A stretch of DNA of 29,946 nucleotides from Nitrospinaceae bacterium (GTDB lineage: Bacteria; Nitrospinota; Nitrospinia; Nitrospinales; VA-1): positions 1-29,946 of the forward strand of contig JAPYPK010000008.1 of assembly GCA_029937655.1 (NCBI GenBank), in the 5' to 3' direction. Within the stretch, counting starts at the first letter, position 1; every line of letters begins with the position of its first letter. Shown in pieces: positions 8,141 through 16,816 of this stretch. The notes under the pieces were generated by a model. It searched no databases, was not told where the DNA came from, and saw nothing but the letters and a program-made list of their open reading frames with translations. A program made the position numbers and the translations under genes.

Positions 8141-9919
8141 ATGCGATTTTTTTTAAAGAAATTTTTTCCTATTAAACTTTTTTTGTTACTTTCTTTGTTG
8201 GTTCCCTTGGTTCCAGGGAAAACCATATTTGCCGCTTCTTCACCCGCATCAATTGATTATGAAAAAGCACGTTCGTCCTATCACGAGTTTTTTCAATCAA
8301 AGAAGGGGATGCATCGGCGAGATCAATGGATTTCGATCATTCAAAAATTTAGATTGATTTATAAAAGATATTTTCCAAGTAACGAAGCATATAAAGCTAT
8401 ATTTACAACCGCAGACTTATACGAACAACTCTATGCTATTTCTAGACGGGATAATGATCTCGATGAAGCCTTGGAAGCTTATAAAATAACAGTAAAAGAA
8501 TTTAAGCCAGGTCGTTTAACAGATGATGCTCTTTACCGTCAAGGAGAAATATTTTTCAATCGAGGGGAATACGGCGCTGCTCTGAATTCCTTTGAGAAGA
8601 TTTTGACAATACTTCCCAAGGGGGACGTTGTTGCAAAAGCAAGAGCTAGGATACCGCATGTTAGATCCTTTGTTCCGACACGTTACGAGGTTAAACAAGC
8701 ATTTCCCAAGAAAATAAAAAAGATAGCCCACCTGAATAAAAAATCTAACTTAATCGTTAGTAAAAAAATAATTCTAGAGAAAATTAATTACACGGTCGGG
8801 TCAGACTCTGTTCGAGTTGAGGTGAATACAAATGAAGCAGTTACTTTTTCTCAAGGCCGCTTGTCTGAACCAGAGAGGGTATATATAAACTTTAATGAAA
8901 CACAACTAGCCAACGGTGTAACTAAGAATATAAAAATTGGAAGTCGCTTTTTGAAAGGTTTGCGGTTGAGTCAGTTTGATAAAAAAAATACGCGATTAGT
9001 CTTTGACTTAAACAAATCAAACAACCTTAAAATAGGTGTTTGGCCCGAAGGCTCCAAGTTGATCATTGAATTGAGTGATAAAAAAAAATCAAAAATGAAA
9101 CTGGTTTCGAAACCGAATATTTTTGTAAAAACAAAAAATATTGCTCCCGTTAAAAAAAATAAGTCTAATAAAGAGCCTAACAAGGTAGCTGTCAAGGCAC
9201 CTAAAAATGGCTCTTTTCTATTGGGTAATCAAAATGCACCCTTAGTTGTAATTGATGCCGGTCATGGAGGCAAAGACTTAGGAGCGAAGGGACATCGAGG
9301 CCTTCGAGAGAAGGATGTAAACCTTGCTATTGCTTTACGTTTGAAAGATATTTTAAAGTCTCGTTACAAGTACCGTGTTATTCTTACCAGAAAGAATGAT
9401 ATCTTTATTCCGCTTCCGGGGCGTGGGAAAATTGCCAATGACAGTAATGCGGATGTCTTTATTTCAGTGCATGCGAATGCAGCATCTAGACGAGGTGCCC
9501 ATGGTATCGAAACTTATTACCTTGGTTCTGGTCATAATGAAGAAGCAAAAGCGACAGCTGCTCGTGAAAACGGAAAACTCGTCAAATCGGTGAAAGATGA
9601 CCAGACCCAAGAAATTTTGGCAAGTATGATAAGTACCACAAAAATCAATAAATCCTCTCGATTGGCCAGTAGTATTCAAAGTCAGTTATATCAGTCTATG
9701 AGAAAAAAATATTCTGGTATCAAAAATTTAGGGGTAAAGGAAGGTCCTTTTTTCGTATTACATGATACGAATATGGCAAGTATTCTTGTTGAAGTTGGAT
9801 TTGTTACAAATCTAAGAGAAGAGAGTCGCTTAAAACAAAGTTCTTACTTAGATAGGCTTGCTTCCTCAATTGCAAAAGGAATCGCTAAGTTCGTTCAGGA
9901 TTTTGATCCGATGATCTAG
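8141..9919 (+). CDS. Secreted N-acetylmuramoyl-L-alanine amidase with TPR and AMIN domains (AmiC type)
   Basis: This enzyme cleaves the bond between N-acetylmuramic acid and the stem peptide in peptidoglycan, usually during daughter-cell separation. The first 30 residues form a signal peptide (basic start, long Leu/Phe run, cleavage near AAS). Tetratricopeptide-like helices cover about 38-175, including a clear GEIFFNRGEYGAALNSFEKI repeat. An AMIN domain at about 212-315 should target it to septal peptidoglycan. A Lys/Asn-rich linker follows, then an amidase_3 domain from about 368. Zinc and catalytic residues are seen in DAGHGG, LREKDV, ISVHANA and ILVEVGF. The TPR-AMIN-amidase_3 order is common in deltaproteobacterial-type lineages. 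Der follows only 14 bases later. Confidence 0.94.
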   Translation: MRFFLKKFFPIKLFLLLSLLVPLVPGKTIFAASSPASIDYEKARSSYHEFFQSKKGMHRRDQWISIIQKFRLIYKRYFPSNEAYKAIFTTADLYEQLYAISRRDNDLDEALEAYKITVKEFKPGRLTDDALYRQGEIFFNRGEYGAALNSFEKILTILPKGDVVAKARARIPHVRSFVPTRYEVKQAFPKKIKKIAHLNKKSNLIVSKKIILEKINYTVGSDSVRVEVNTNEAVTFSQGRLSEPERVYINFNETQLANGVTKNIKIGSRFLKGLRLSQFDKKNTRLVFDLNKSNNLKIGVWPEGSKLIIELSDKKKSKMKLVSKPNIFVKTKNIAPVKKNKSNKEPNKVAVKAPKNGSFLLGNQNAPLVVIDAGHGGKDLGAKGHRGLREKDVNLAIALRLKDILKSRYKYRVILTRKNDIFIPLPGRGKIANDSNADVFISVHANAASRRGAHGIETYYLGSGHNEEAKATAARENGKLVKSVKDDQTQEILASMISTTKINKSSRLASSIQSQLYQSMRKKYSGIKNLGVKEGPFFVLHDTNMASILVEVGFVTNLREESRLKQSSYLDRLASSIAKGIAKFVQDFDPMI

Positions 9920-9933
9920 AGAGTTTGAAAACC

Positions 9934-11256
9934 ATGTCTGCACTACCCCTCGTTGCGATTATTGGCCGAGCTAATGTTGGTAAATCCACATTATTTAACC
10001 GACTGGTCCAGAAACGCAAGGCAATCGTAAACAATACCCCAGGAGTAACGCGCGATCGTATATACGGTCAATCTGATTGGTTGGGGCGTTCTTTTGCCGT
10101 GGTCGATACAGGAGGTGTAGATGTTGAGGGGATAAACGATATAGAGAATCAGGTTGTTGAGCAGGCCTTACTAGCTCTAGATGAAGCTGATGTTTTGATC
10201 TTTGTTGCTGATAAGAACTTAGGGCTTACCCCTGAAGATAGAAAAGTGGTTGACCGGTTAAGGAAATCCGGGAAACCATTTTTTTTTATTGTTAACAAAG
10301 TTGACGAGGTTAGGCACGAGCAAGAACTTACTGATTTCTCTGCGATGGGTATGGATGCCATTTATCCAGTTTCAGCAGAGCATGGATACGGTGTTGCAGA
10401 CATGCTTGATAAGTTGGTGGCCGTACTACCAGAGGTGAAAGAATCTATCCTCTCAGAAAATACTGTTCGCGTTGCTATTGTAGGACGCCCCAATGTTGGC
10501 AAATCATCACTAGTCAACAGATTATTAGATTCGACACGATGCATTGTCTCAGATATTCCAGGTACAACCCGAGATGCCATAGATACATTACTCAAGCAAG
10601 GAGATAAAAACTTTTTACTGGTTGATACAGCGGGAATCAAGAGAAAGGGAAGAACTCAGCAGGTATTAGATAAATTTAGCGTAATAATGTCCTTAAAAGC
10701 TATGGATCGCTGTGACATAGCAGTTGTTCTTGTTGATGTATCAGAAGGCATTACTGATCAGGATGCGACTATTGCGGGTTACGCCTTTGATAGAGGGAGG
10801 GGATGCCTCTTTGTTGTAAATAAATGGGATTTGGCTAGGCCACTCGGTGCGACTAAAAATTCTATTGAAGAGCAAATAAAGGATAAATGTAAATTTCTCG
10901 ATTTCGCTCCAGTCATTATTTTGTCTGCATTATCGGGATATGGAGTGGAAAAGTTATTACCTCAAGTAGAGTTAGTTTATGAAGAGTATAAGAAGAATTT
11001 GTCAAGGGGGAGACTAAATGATTGTATCGAAAAAGCAATAGTGAAAAACCCAATACCAAGCTATCGAGGTAAATTTGTGAAAATCCAATATATAACACAA
11101 ATTAAGAGTCGACCACCTACTTTTAAGTGCTTTGTTAACTATCCAGATGGAATTCATTTCTCTTATAAGAGGTATTTAACTAATAGCCTAAGAAAAACTT
11201 TTGGGCTTTCCGGGACACCAGTTAGATTATTTTTTTCAGGAAAGAAAAAAAAATAA
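9934..11256 (+). CDS. der: Ribosome-assembly GTPase Der (EngA)
   Basis: Der is a tandem GTPase needed for 50S ribosomal subunit maturation. Two GTPase domains are visible. The first has GRANVGKST, DTGGVD and NKVD. The second has GRPNVGKSS, DTAGIK and NKWD. A C-terminal KH-like domain follows (about 350-440) and ends in a Lys-rich tail. The first P-loop has Ala where most homologues have Pro (GRPNVGKS). I chose ATG 9934, giving 440 residues, because it fits the family start; a TTG at 9925 would add three residues and sits closer to the AGAGAG sequence. It probably shares a transcript with the amidase gene. Confidence 0.95.
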   Translation: MSALPLVAIIGRANVGKSTLFNRLVQKRKAIVNNTPGVTRDRIYGQSDWLGRSFAVVDTGGVDVEGINDIENQVVEQALLALDEADVLIFVADKNLGLTPEDRKVVDRLRKSGKPFFFIVNKVDEVRHEQELTDFSAMGMDAIYPVSAEHGYGVADMLDKLVAVLPEVKESILSENTVRVAIVGRPNVGKSSLVNRLLDSTRCIVSDIPGTTRDAIDTLLKQGDKNFLLVDTAGIKRKGRTQQVLDKFSVIMSLKAMDRCDIAVVLVDVSEGITDQDATIAGYAFDRGRGCLFVVNKWDLARPLGATKNSIEEQIKDKCKFLDFAPVIILSALSGYGVEKLLPQVELVYEEYKKNLSRGRLNDCIEKAIVKNPIPSYRGKFVKIQYITQIKSRPPTFKCFVNYPDGIHFSYKRYLTNSLRKTFGLSGTPVRLFFSGKKKK

Positions 11257-11461
11257 ATTAAAACGAGTTTGCGGTCCTATGGAAGACAAGACTCATAGCG
11301 CGTTACTATCCTTCGCATGATTTTTATGAATTTCTCGTGCTAATAAAAAAGATACAATTAGGTACCTAAATATCGGCTTACAACCCCTTTTCACATCAAC
11401 AAGTTACCTCTTTGCTGCGATGCCTCTCATAATTAGATTTTACATACAGATAAAATAAGGT

Positions 11462-11492
11462 TTGAGAAACGGTTTTTTTCCAATAGTATTGG
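11462..11492 (+). promoter_or_regulatory. Candidate promoter with overlapping palindrome upstream of the EF-G-like gene
   Basis: The 366-base gap 11257-11622 has no supportable gene. Within it TTGAGA (11462-11467) and TAGTAT (11484-11489) are 16 bases apart. A perfect palindrome CCAATAGTATTGG (11480-11492) covers the -10 element, the usual position of a repressor operator. The leader to the EF-G-like ATG would be about 125 bases, and I recognise no riboswitch in it. Sequence pattern only. Confidence 0.3.
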
Positions 11493-11622
11493 ATGGACTG
11501 ACATGTGTTTGATTTAGAATGTTTCCGTTTATTATTTTAAGGTAGCTTGGATACGTTTTAGAATTAGGCATCAGTTGTTGGTTTATAATTGTGTGCTCTT
11601 AATCCTTTTTGGGGGGCCTGCG

Positions 11623-13713
11623 ATGAAACAGTATAGTCACCAAGATATAAGAAATGTTTGTGTGGTCGGGCATGGTGGTGCAGGAAAAACTTCCACTGCA
11701 GAAGCTATGCTATTTCTGTCGGGAGTGAATGATCGACTGGGGAAAATTGGCGATACTTCTTCGTTAATGGATTACGATCCTGACGAAGTGGATCGTGGGC
11801 ATTCAGTTAGTGCTTCTATTGCTTTCTACGAGTGGAAAAAAAATAAGGTCAATCTGATCGACACTCCGGGAGACAGCAATTTTGTTGCTGACACGCCAGC
11901 GAGTCTCAGGGTTGTCGATGGCGTTGTGATAGTGATAAGCGCTGTAGACGGTTTACAGTTTTACACTGAGAAAGTTTGGACCGGGGCTACAGAACTGAAT
12001 ATTCCCAAAATTATTTTTATTAACAAAGTCGATCACGAGCAGGCCGACATAAAATCAGTTTTAGAATCAATTAAAAAAAAATTTAAAGTAGACCCATTTT
12101 GTATTAATACAGCCGTTGGCACTGGAGAAAAATTTACTGGCGTGATAGACGTTATATCAAAAAAATTTCACTCGTATCAAAAAGACGGGTCGGGCGAAAA
12201 TAAGACTGATGCCATCCCTGATTTGATGGCCGAAGAGGTAAATTATTCTTTTGGGGAACTTACCGAGTTAGTTGCCGAGATAGATGATGGTTTAACCGAA
12301 AACTATCTGGAAAATGGAGAGCTGTCTAAGAAGGAGTTTGATGACGGATTTAAAAGAGGATTAGAGGAGGGTAAGTTATTGCCAGTTTTTTTTGGGTCGG
12401 CGACTCAAAATATGGGTGTTGACCTTTTGATGGACGCGATCATAGATTATTTTCCATCCCCAGATCAGAGAGGACCAGTAAAAGGGAAAAATTCAAAAGA
12501 CGGCTCGGAAAAACTATGCAAAGCTGACCCTAAATCTTCGCTAGCAGCCTTTGTGTTTAAGACTATTGCCGATCCATACGCAGGGAGACTAACTCTTTTT
12601 AGGGTTTTTTCTGGAGTAGTTAAGTCGGATTCATCTGTTTATAATGCGACCCAGAAAGTCGTAGAACGTGTTGGTCAGGTATATTTATTACAAGGTAAAA
12701 AACAGATCGCTGTTACTGAAATTTCCGCGGGAGATATTGGTGCGGTTGCGAAACTAAAGGTTACAACGACGGGCGACTCTTTATCATCAGAGAATAATCC
12801 CATACAATTTGACGCGGTTTCCTTTCCAAAACCAGTTTTAACTAAAGCTCTTCTTCCAAAGACTAGAACAGATGAGGATAAAATCAGTAATGCTTTAAAG
12901 CGACTTTGTGAGGAGGATCCCACCCTTAGAGTTGAGCGTAAAGCCGAAAGCCATGAACTTCTTGTGTCAGCGATGGGGCAAATACACCTCGATGTTTCTT
13001 TGGAACGAATGAAACGTCGGTTTGGTGTAGAAGTTAATGTTAATACCCAAAAAGTTCCGTATCGGGAAACTATTCAAGGAACAACAAAAGTACAAGGTAG
13101 GCATAAAAAACAAAGTGGAGGGCGTGGGCAATTTGGTGACATCTGGATAGAAATTTCGCCGCTTGAAAAGGGAGGTGGTTTCATTTTTGAAAATAACATT
13201 GTTGGCGGGGCTATTCCAAAGACATATATTCCTGCTGTTAAAAAAGGTATAAAAGAAGCCATGGATACAGGTGTCTTAGCTAGATACCCAATGGTTGATA
13301 TAAAAATACGGTTGTATGATGGCTCCTATCATGATGTTGATTCATCGGAAATAGCTTTTAAAATTGCAGGATCAATAGGTTTTAAAAAAGGAGTGCATGA
13401 CTGTCGACCGACTCTTCTGGAACCAATTATGATAATGGATGTTACTGTTCCTTGTGAGTTTGTTGGCGATATTATGGGAGACCTAAACTCCAAGCGGGGA
13501 AAAGTTCTGGGCATCGATGCGGATAATGATCTCCAAAATATCCACGCAGAAGTTCCTATGTCTGAGGTACTCAATTACTCGGCTGATTTGAATTCGATGA
13601 CAAGTGGTAAAGGCGTTTTTACAATGGAGTTTGACCATTATTGCAATGTGCCGGAGCACTTAAAAGCAAAAATCATTGAAGAAAGTCAAAAAAATTTGGA
13701 TAAAACTGGTTAG
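11623..13713 (+). CDS. Elongation factor G-like GTPase (EF-G paralogue, FusA2 type)
   Basis: This 696-residue protein has the five-domain plan of EF-G: G domain, domain II, and the C-terminal III-V region with GGRGQFGDIWIEI and a final GKGVFTMEFDHY. The P-loop is GHGGAGKT (16-23), not the AHIDAGKT of canonical EF-G. The switch I segment is RGHSVSAS, not RGITI. DTPGDSNF and NKVD are intact. These differences place it among EF-G-like paralogues whose cellular role is less clear than translocation or ribosome recycling. I chose ATG 11623 because six Gs at 11611-11616 make a ribosome binding site and the protein then starts at the G domain. The frame could extend to 11575, but that adds unconserved residues. 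Confidence 0.92.
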   Translation: MKQYSHQDIRNVCVVGHGGAGKTSTAEAMLFLSGVNDRLGKIGDTSSLMDYDPDEVDRGHSVSASIAFYEWKKNKVNLIDTPGDSNFVADTPASLRVVDGVVIVISAVDGLQFYTEKVWTGATELNIPKIIFINKVDHEQADIKSVLESIKKKFKVDPFCINTAVGTGEKFTGVIDVISKKFHSYQKDGSGENKTDAIPDLMAEEVNYSFGELTELVAEIDDGLTENYLENGELSKKEFDDGFKRGLEEGKLLPVFFGSATQNMGVDLLMDAIIDYFPSPDQRGPVKGKNSKDGSEKLCKADPKSSLAAFVFKTIADPYAGRLTLFRVFSGVVKSDSSVYNATQKVVERVGQVYLLQGKKQIAVTEISAGDIGAVAKLKVTTTGDSLSSENNPIQFDAVSFPKPVLTKALLPKTRTDEDKISNALKRLCEEDPTLRVERKAESHELLVSAMGQIHLDVSLERMKRRFGVEVNVNTQKVPYRETIQGTTKVQGRHKKQSGGRGQFGDIWIEISPLEKGGGFIFENNIVGGAIPKTYIPAVKKGIKEAMDTGVLARYPMVDIKIRLYDGSYHDVDSSEIAFKIAGSIGFKKGVHDCRPTLLEPIMIMDVTVPCEFVGDIMGDLNSKRGKVLGIDADNDLQNIHAEVPMSEVLNYSADLNSMTSGKGVFTMEFDHYCNVPEHLKAKIIEESQKNLDKTG

Positions 13714-13763
13714 AACGTTGAGTGATATTTGTGTGTGTGGAAATGAGAACAATTTAGAATGGT

Positions 13764-14099
13764 TTGATTTTGAAAAATAGAGAGCAAGGTGGAACGGTTG
13801 TAAAAGAAGACCTGGTTGAGTGTGTATACAATAAGGTAGGATTTACTCGCCAGGAAGCTAAGGACGCGGTTGAAATTATTTTAAATGAAATTAAAATATC
13901 TCTTGCAGGCGGGGATGATGTCCGTATCTCTGGATTTGCAGGATTTCACTTGAGAGATAAAAAGGCGAGAAACGCAAGAAATCCAAGGAGTGGAGAGGTT
14001 GTTCTTATTAGAGCGAGAAGGGTTCTAACTTTTAAACCAAGTCAACAGCTATTAATCACTACTAATCGGTTGGTGCATGAATCAAAAAATTCCGGATAA
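13764..14099 (+). CDS. ihfA: Integration host factor alpha-like DNA-bending protein (HU/IHF family)
   Basis: IHF binds and sharply bends DNA in recombination, replication and sigma54 promoter control. The conserved core starts at VVKEDLVECVYNKVGF and continues through DVRISGFAGFHLRDKKARNARNPRSGE. That last segment forms the beta-arm, with the DNA-intercalating Pro in RNPRSGE, and RARRVLTFKPSQQL follows. The overall match is closer to IHF-alpha than to HU. The start is unclear. An in-frame TAG at 13755-13757 limits it, no ATG or GTG exists before the core, and only TTG codons at 13764 and 13770 are available. An AAGGTGG sequence lies near 13786-13792 but no usual start codon follows it in frame. 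It overlaps the merR gene by 23 bases, a pairing common in Proteobacteria. Confidence 0.88.
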   Translation: MILKNREQGGTVVKEDLVECVYNKVGFTRQEAKDAVEIILNEIKISLAGGDDVRISGFAGFHLRDKKARNARNPRSGEVVLIRARRVLTFKPSQQLLITTNRLVHESKNSG

Positions 14100-14433
14100 G
14101 TTGTTTTTTAAAATTGGCGAAGTTGCCAAACTTACTGGCGTGGAACAACACGTTCTTCGATACTGGGAAGACGAGTTTGAGGTACTTCAACCCAAAAAAA
14201 ATAAATCAGGTCAACGGTTTTATGAAAAAAAAGATGTCGAACTGATCTTTAAAATTCAGAGACTGTTGTATCTAGAACGTTACACGATTGCTGGAGCCAA
14301 GCAAAAAATGAAAGCAAGTAAGAAGAAAAATTCGCAACTGTCTCTAGGGTTTGACCGTGAGTCCTACTTAGAACAGAAAAGAGATGTTATTTCAGACCTC
14401 GAATCTATTCTTGAACTTCTTCCTGAAGATTGA
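14077..14433 (+). CDS. MerR-family transcriptional regulator
   Basis: This 118-residue protein opens with a winged helix of MerR type: FFKIGEVAKLTGVEQHVLRYWEDEF, then QRFYEKKDVELIFKIQRLLY. A short helical C-terminus follows with no cysteine cluster, so metal sensing is unlikely. Short MerR-like proteins next to ihfA occur widely in Proteobacteria and their target is usually unknown. The gene begins inside the 3' end of ihfA, suggesting translational coupling. A strong terminator follows after about 50 bases. Confidence 0.9.
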   Translation: MNQKIPDKLFFKIGEVAKLTGVEQHVLRYWEDEFEVLQPKKNKSGQRFYEKKDVELIFKIQRLLYLERYTIAGAKQKMKASKKKNSQLSLGFDRESYLEQKRDVISDLESILELLPED

Positions 14434-14486
14434 ATAGTGCGGCTAAAAGGTGTTTTTTTAATTGATAGAATATGAGACCGCTTTAT

Positions 14487-14520
14487 AAAACTCTCCCCTA
14501 GAATTTGTGGGGAGAGTTTT
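14487..14520. terminator. Bidirectional rho-independent terminator between merR and the peroxiredoxin gene
   Basis: AAAACTCTCCCC (14487-14498) and GGGGAGAGTTTT (14509-14520) form a perfect 12-bp stem with a 10-base loop. The A-run and T-run flanks give a U tract in both directions. It lies between two convergent genes, merR (+) and the peroxiredoxin (-), and should end both transcripts. Confidence 0.9.
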
Positions 14521-14539
14521 TGTAAAATATTTCTATAGA

Positions 14540-15013
14540 TCAACCAAAGGCTTTTTGAGCAACACCAACCAAAGCCTCAACCGTGCGACACCCCAGAAGA
14601 TCTGCATCTTCTCGTGCCAATTCATTGCCCTCTGAGTCTAAAGCGATTACCGATCTGTTTAAGTATCGACTACGAACTCCATCCAGGTGCAAATTGTTAG
14701 CCTTTGCAAACTCCAGATCCGGATCCTGAAAGAGGCTGGGAATGTCCCGACCGGCATTACTTAAAATATCGGTTCCTACGATAACAATTACTTCCTCAGC
14801 ACCAGCAGTTGTAAATTTATCCATATTTTCTTTTACTTGATCGAACTCCTTATTACAAAAACCACCGGCTCCGGGGAGGGTGATGATGAGTCGTTTTCCA
14901 TTAAAATCATTTATAGAAAGACTTTGTTCTAACGGTGTTGAAGCAGCCTTCTCTACGCTCCATTCAGGGTTAAGTCTTATTAATTTTACGTCGATCCCTG
15001 GTAACTGTGCCAT
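14540..15013 (-). CDS. Redoxin-domain peroxiredoxin-like protein (Prx5-like)
   Basis: This 157-residue thioredoxin-fold protein resembles the Prx5/redoxin group, which reduces peroxides with a peroxidatic cysteine. Cys53 occurs in LPGAGGFCNKEF after a predicted strand RLIITL. A second cysteine, Cys142, lies in the C-terminal helix (LLGCRTVEAL), where atypical 2-Cys Prx5 proteins keep a resolving cysteine. The usual PxxxTxxC motif is altered: the Thr is missing and Pro-to-Cys spacing is one residue shorter. Activity is therefore uncertain. A strong GAGGAGG ribosome binding site precedes the ATG on the minus strand. The upstream gap (15014-15163) is AT-rich and shared with a divergent protease gene. 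Confidence 0.8.
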   Translation of the reverse strand: MAQLPGIDVKLIRLNPEWSVEKAASTPLEQSLSINDFNGKRLIITLPGAGGFCNKEFDQVKENMDKFTTAGAEEVIVIVGTDILSNAGRDIPSLFQDPDLEFAKANNLHLDGVRSRYLNRSVIALDSEGNELAREDADLLGCRTVEALVGVAQKAFG

Positions 15014-15163
15014 AAACCTACCTCCTCAGTAATTAAATATTTAGATAAGGATATATGATGACGGCAGTTGTTAAAAGGTTCGTTATTTCACCCATTTATT
15101 AATTTATTTATACTTAACAAAATTGAATTAATAGGAATTAATTTTGGTTAAGTCGCATTCAAA

Positions 15164-16813
15164 ATGAACTTCTGCTATTCTTCTATTACTAATAACTTTA
15201 AATTAATGGCTTTTTTTATGATGTCAGCTCACAGATTTCTCTATTTTTCTTTACTTTTTTTGATTTTTAGTTATGGGAATCTTTATGCGCAGGATAGTGA
15301 TACTTCTAAACGTCCATTTTACCAATATAAGGGTAATTATGGTGAGGAAGTGGTGGCAAAAAAATCTAAGTTTAAAAGTGCATTTGGTTATAATTTAATT
15401 GGTATGGGACGAAACTGGTCGCCCATTGAGATTGATGTCATTCATGCTGCTTTTGAGCAACTTCCGCCCGGGTTTCACAAGATACCTACTTTAAAAAGTT
15501 TGTATCGTCTCGAAAATATCGTGTTGAACGCTGAAAATGCTCCGGCGGATGATATCCCAGCTGCAACACTCCCGTCATTTACTACAATTTATGAAAATAT
15601 ATCTAAGTCATACAGAGTTTTTGTTGAAAAACAGGAGCTTCGAGTCGAGCTATACAACCCATTATTTCATGAAGACCGGATAGATTTAATTAATATTATC
15701 CAGCATGAAATGGCTCATGCTTTTGATTTTTCTAAAGGTTTTTTAAGCTTTACTGATGAATGGATTTCATTGACAAAGTTTAAGGTGTTGCATATTTTTG
15801 CCTTGGATGGTGTTCGAGATAGTGATTCTTTATATTCCTTAGTCAATGACCCTAAGATAAATAATTATGCTCCAACAGCCAGGCGAAATATCTCTACTTA
15901 TTCCAGACAAAATCCGCAGGAGGATTTTGCAAATTCAGTGACCGCGTATATTCATTATCCTTATTTCCGCTATACCCACTCCGCGAGATATGAATTTCTT
16001 AAAAAAAATGTTTTTGATGGCAAAGAATATTTTCTAAATGATTCTTCGATAAATAGTTTCGAAGAAAAAATTAATTCTGACATAGAAAAAGCCTTAAATA
16101 GTGGCTCATGGGTTGAAGTGAGAGCTATTTTAGTTGAATTAGGTAGAGGATACTTTCCTGAGATCGAGAAGAAAATCATTAGTCGTATTAAGAGGGCTCT
16201 TGGAGTAATGTCTGTTTCTCGGAAAAAAGATATAACCCTTAGCCTTGCCACCTGTTTTTTGATGCAACCAGAAGGACTTGAGTTGAGAAAAAACTTGATA
16301 CGATCTCATCGTATTTCTGTAAAAGAAGTTTTAAGTGACCCTCAATGTTTTCGTTACGCACGTGATACTTTTGAAAAACAACTTTCAAAATGGGCGCCCT
16401 CGAATCTTTATTTTTTTCAAGATGGCGGCCACAGTTTTATTCAGTTTGTTGATCCTGTTCTTGCAGCAGCTTATGTTCGTGGATTTGATACTGAATATGT
16501 ATGGAAAATATTTTTTGAAGAGGAGGGAAGGATTCTACTCGCTGAAGGATCTTCTCTTTGGGAAAAAGGTGGGAACGGTTCTGTTGAGATAAACATAAAA
16601 AAAAGTTCTACCCGAGACTTTGAATTTCCGGAAGGGAAAATTTTAAGAATAGAGTTGATGGCTAAACGTACTCATCCAATTAATTTTAAAAGTTTTGAAT
16701 CTGAAAGAACGGGGGCAAGGTTTATTGTACAACCCTGGTTTTCTTATGTTGGATCTAATCCACTAAACATTAGCGTGACTTTTCCGATGAACGTTCTAAA
16801 AAATGTTCACTGA
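15164..16813 (+). CDS. Putative secreted zinc metalloprotease (HExxH, lethal-factor-like gluzincin pattern)
   Basis: This 549-residue protein has a hydrophobic segment at about 25-40 followed by YAQ, consistent with a signal peptide. The true start may be an ATG at 15206 or 15221, because 15164 has no clear ribosome binding site. HEMAHAFD at about 181-188 is a HExxH zinc site. QEDFANSVTAYI near 252-263 supplies a candidate third zinc ligand, Glu253. That combination resembles the anthrax-lethal-factor-like (ATLF, M34) peptidases, in which a Glu in an E-x-F-A-type helix completes the site. The C-terminal 250 residues show no domain I recognise. It may remodel envelope or extracellular proteins; the substrate is unknown. 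It ends three bases from the convergent DUF1566 gene. Confidence 0.68.
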   Translation: MNFCYSSITNNFKLMAFFMMSAHRFLYFSLLFLIFSYGNLYAQDSDTSKRPFYQYKGNYGEEVVAKKSKFKSAFGYNLIGMGRNWSPIEIDVIHAAFEQLPPGFHKIPTLKSLYRLENIVLNAENAPADDIPAATLPSFTTIYENISKSYRVFVEKQELRVELYNPLFHEDRIDLINIIQHEMAHAFDFSKGFLSFTDEWISLTKFKVLHIFALDGVRDSDSLYSLVNDPKINNYAPTARRNISTYSRQNPQEDFANSVTAYIHYPYFRYTHSARYEFLKKNVFDGKEYFLNDSSINSFEEKINSDIEKALNSGSWVEVRAILVELGRGYFPEIEKKIISRIKRALGVMSVSRKKDITLSLATCFLMQPEGLELRKNLIRSHRISVKEVLSDPQCFRYARDTFEKQLSKWAPSNLYFFQDGGHSFIQFVDPVLAAAYVRGFDTEYVWKIFFEEEGRILLAEGSSLWEKGGNGSVEINIKKSSTRDFEFPEGKILRIELMAKRTHPINFKSFESERTGARFIVQPWFSYVGSNPLNISVTFPMNVLKNVH

Positions 16814-16816
16814 AAG

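Noticed and set aside
11257..11622. tRNA or small RNA gene in the gap before the EF-G-like gene
   Set aside because: No T-loop GTTCGA-type signature, cloverleaf or strong terminator hairpin was found by eye.
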